64,000 bases of DNA, from contig NZ_JABBGK010000003.1 in assembly GCF_012927355.1 (NCBI RefSeq), positions 186,001-250,000 of the forward strand. The letters are read 5' to 3'. The DNA comes from Rhizobium terricola. GTDB taxonomy: Bacteria > Pseudomonadota > Alphaproteobacteria > Rhizobiales > Rhizobiaceae. Position numbers and translations under genes: made by a program. Under the pieces are notes generated by a model, which was not told where the DNA came from, did not search any database, and saw nothing but the letters and a program-made list of their open reading frames with translations. This document shows, piece by piece, positions 63,732 through 64,000 of the stretch (position 1 is its first letter; every line of letters begins with the position of its first letter).

Positions 63732-64000
63732 GGCTATCGGTCATTCCTCAAAACGGCGCATGCGGTCGGCCGGAAGGACGGGGCGCGCCCGCGGCTTTCC
63801 TGCGTTTACCTTTTTCGCCAGAGAGTTAAGATCATCGGCAGGGGATGCTGCCTGCATGCTGGAGAAAAGTTTATGGTTGCATCTGGTCCCCGACAAGAAC
63901 AGTTTATTGCACGCCCCGTGCTCAAAGTGAGAGCAGTCATATTGCATGCCTATTTTTACGACAGCCGCCCGTTGCCTGGTGGAAGTGATTGATGCCGGCT
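63732..64000. other. Upstream region of the amidohydrolase operon
   Basis: No supported gene in the last 269 bases. The part from 63820 to 63960 is more AT-rich and probably holds the promoter of the leftward operon; I cannot fix -35 and -10 boxes with confidence. Confidence 0.4.

Overview
The window is a GC-rich chromosomal segment of an alphaproteobacterium, most likely Rhizobiaceae (Rhizobium, Agrobacterium, Shinella or Ensifer relatives). The evidence is the gene order rplU-rpmA, obgE, proB, proA, nadD, rsfS, rlmH, envC-like, ctpA, divergent polysaccharide deacetylase, rppH, together with a downstream dnaE2 and CTTGAC-type promoters. No species can be named from sequence alone.

Region 1 (1-17661) is conserved core: the 3' half of dnaE2 (SOS mutagenic polymerase), an iron-storage pair (bfd, bfr), a long leftward run of translation, cell-envelope, proline and NAD genes, an EEP-family hydrolase, two GNAT acetyltransferases, ribosomal proteins L27 and L21, and tRNA-Ser(CGA).

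Region 2 (17645-31420) is a 13.8-kb integrative, probably mobilizable element inserted in the 3' end of tRNA-Ser. It is bounded by a perfect 17-bp direct repeat. Just inside each end lies a second, matching 20-bp motif, probably an integrase arm site. It carries a tyrosine integrase, a protein with the motifs of a family A polymerase palm, a small unknown gene, a hairpin- and repeat-rich stretch that may be oriT, mobC, a relaxase, and a defence cargo. The cargo is a complete Type III restriction-modification pair (mod, res) followed after 25 bp by a retron: a nucleoside-deoxyribosyltransferase-like effector, a separate winged-helix protein, an ncRNA whose msd is a perfect 24-bp stem, and a reverse transcriptase with the retron hallmarks NAxxH, YADD and VTG. 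It resembles the Type II-A (Ec86/Eco1-like) retrons, with the two effector domains split over two genes.

Region 3 (31500-50283) is accessory: a decayed IS3-type transposase, an AraC regulator, two paralogous IclR regulators around an alpha/beta hydrolase, and a long rightward cluster. The cluster holds an SCP2-like protein, an alpha/beta hydrolase, an AttM-like lactonase, a ribose-type ABC importer with two oversized permeases, a proteorhodopsin homologue that lacks the retinal-binding lysine, a YqiK-like flotillin, a small membrane protein, a sodium:solute symporter and a zinc alcohol dehydrogenase. A short peptide shared by the start of the lactonase and the end of the ABC ATPase also links these genes.

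Region 4 (50492-63731) looks like uptake and breakdown of N-methylated amines and nucleosides or bases: an XRE-cupin regulator, two tandem FAD/GcvT dehydrogenases, and a leftward operon with an amidohydrolase/deaminase, a BMP-type binding protein, an ABC ATPase, two permeases and a nucleoside hydrolase.

All calls are by reading; no searches or structure predictions were run. Start sites with alternatives are noted.
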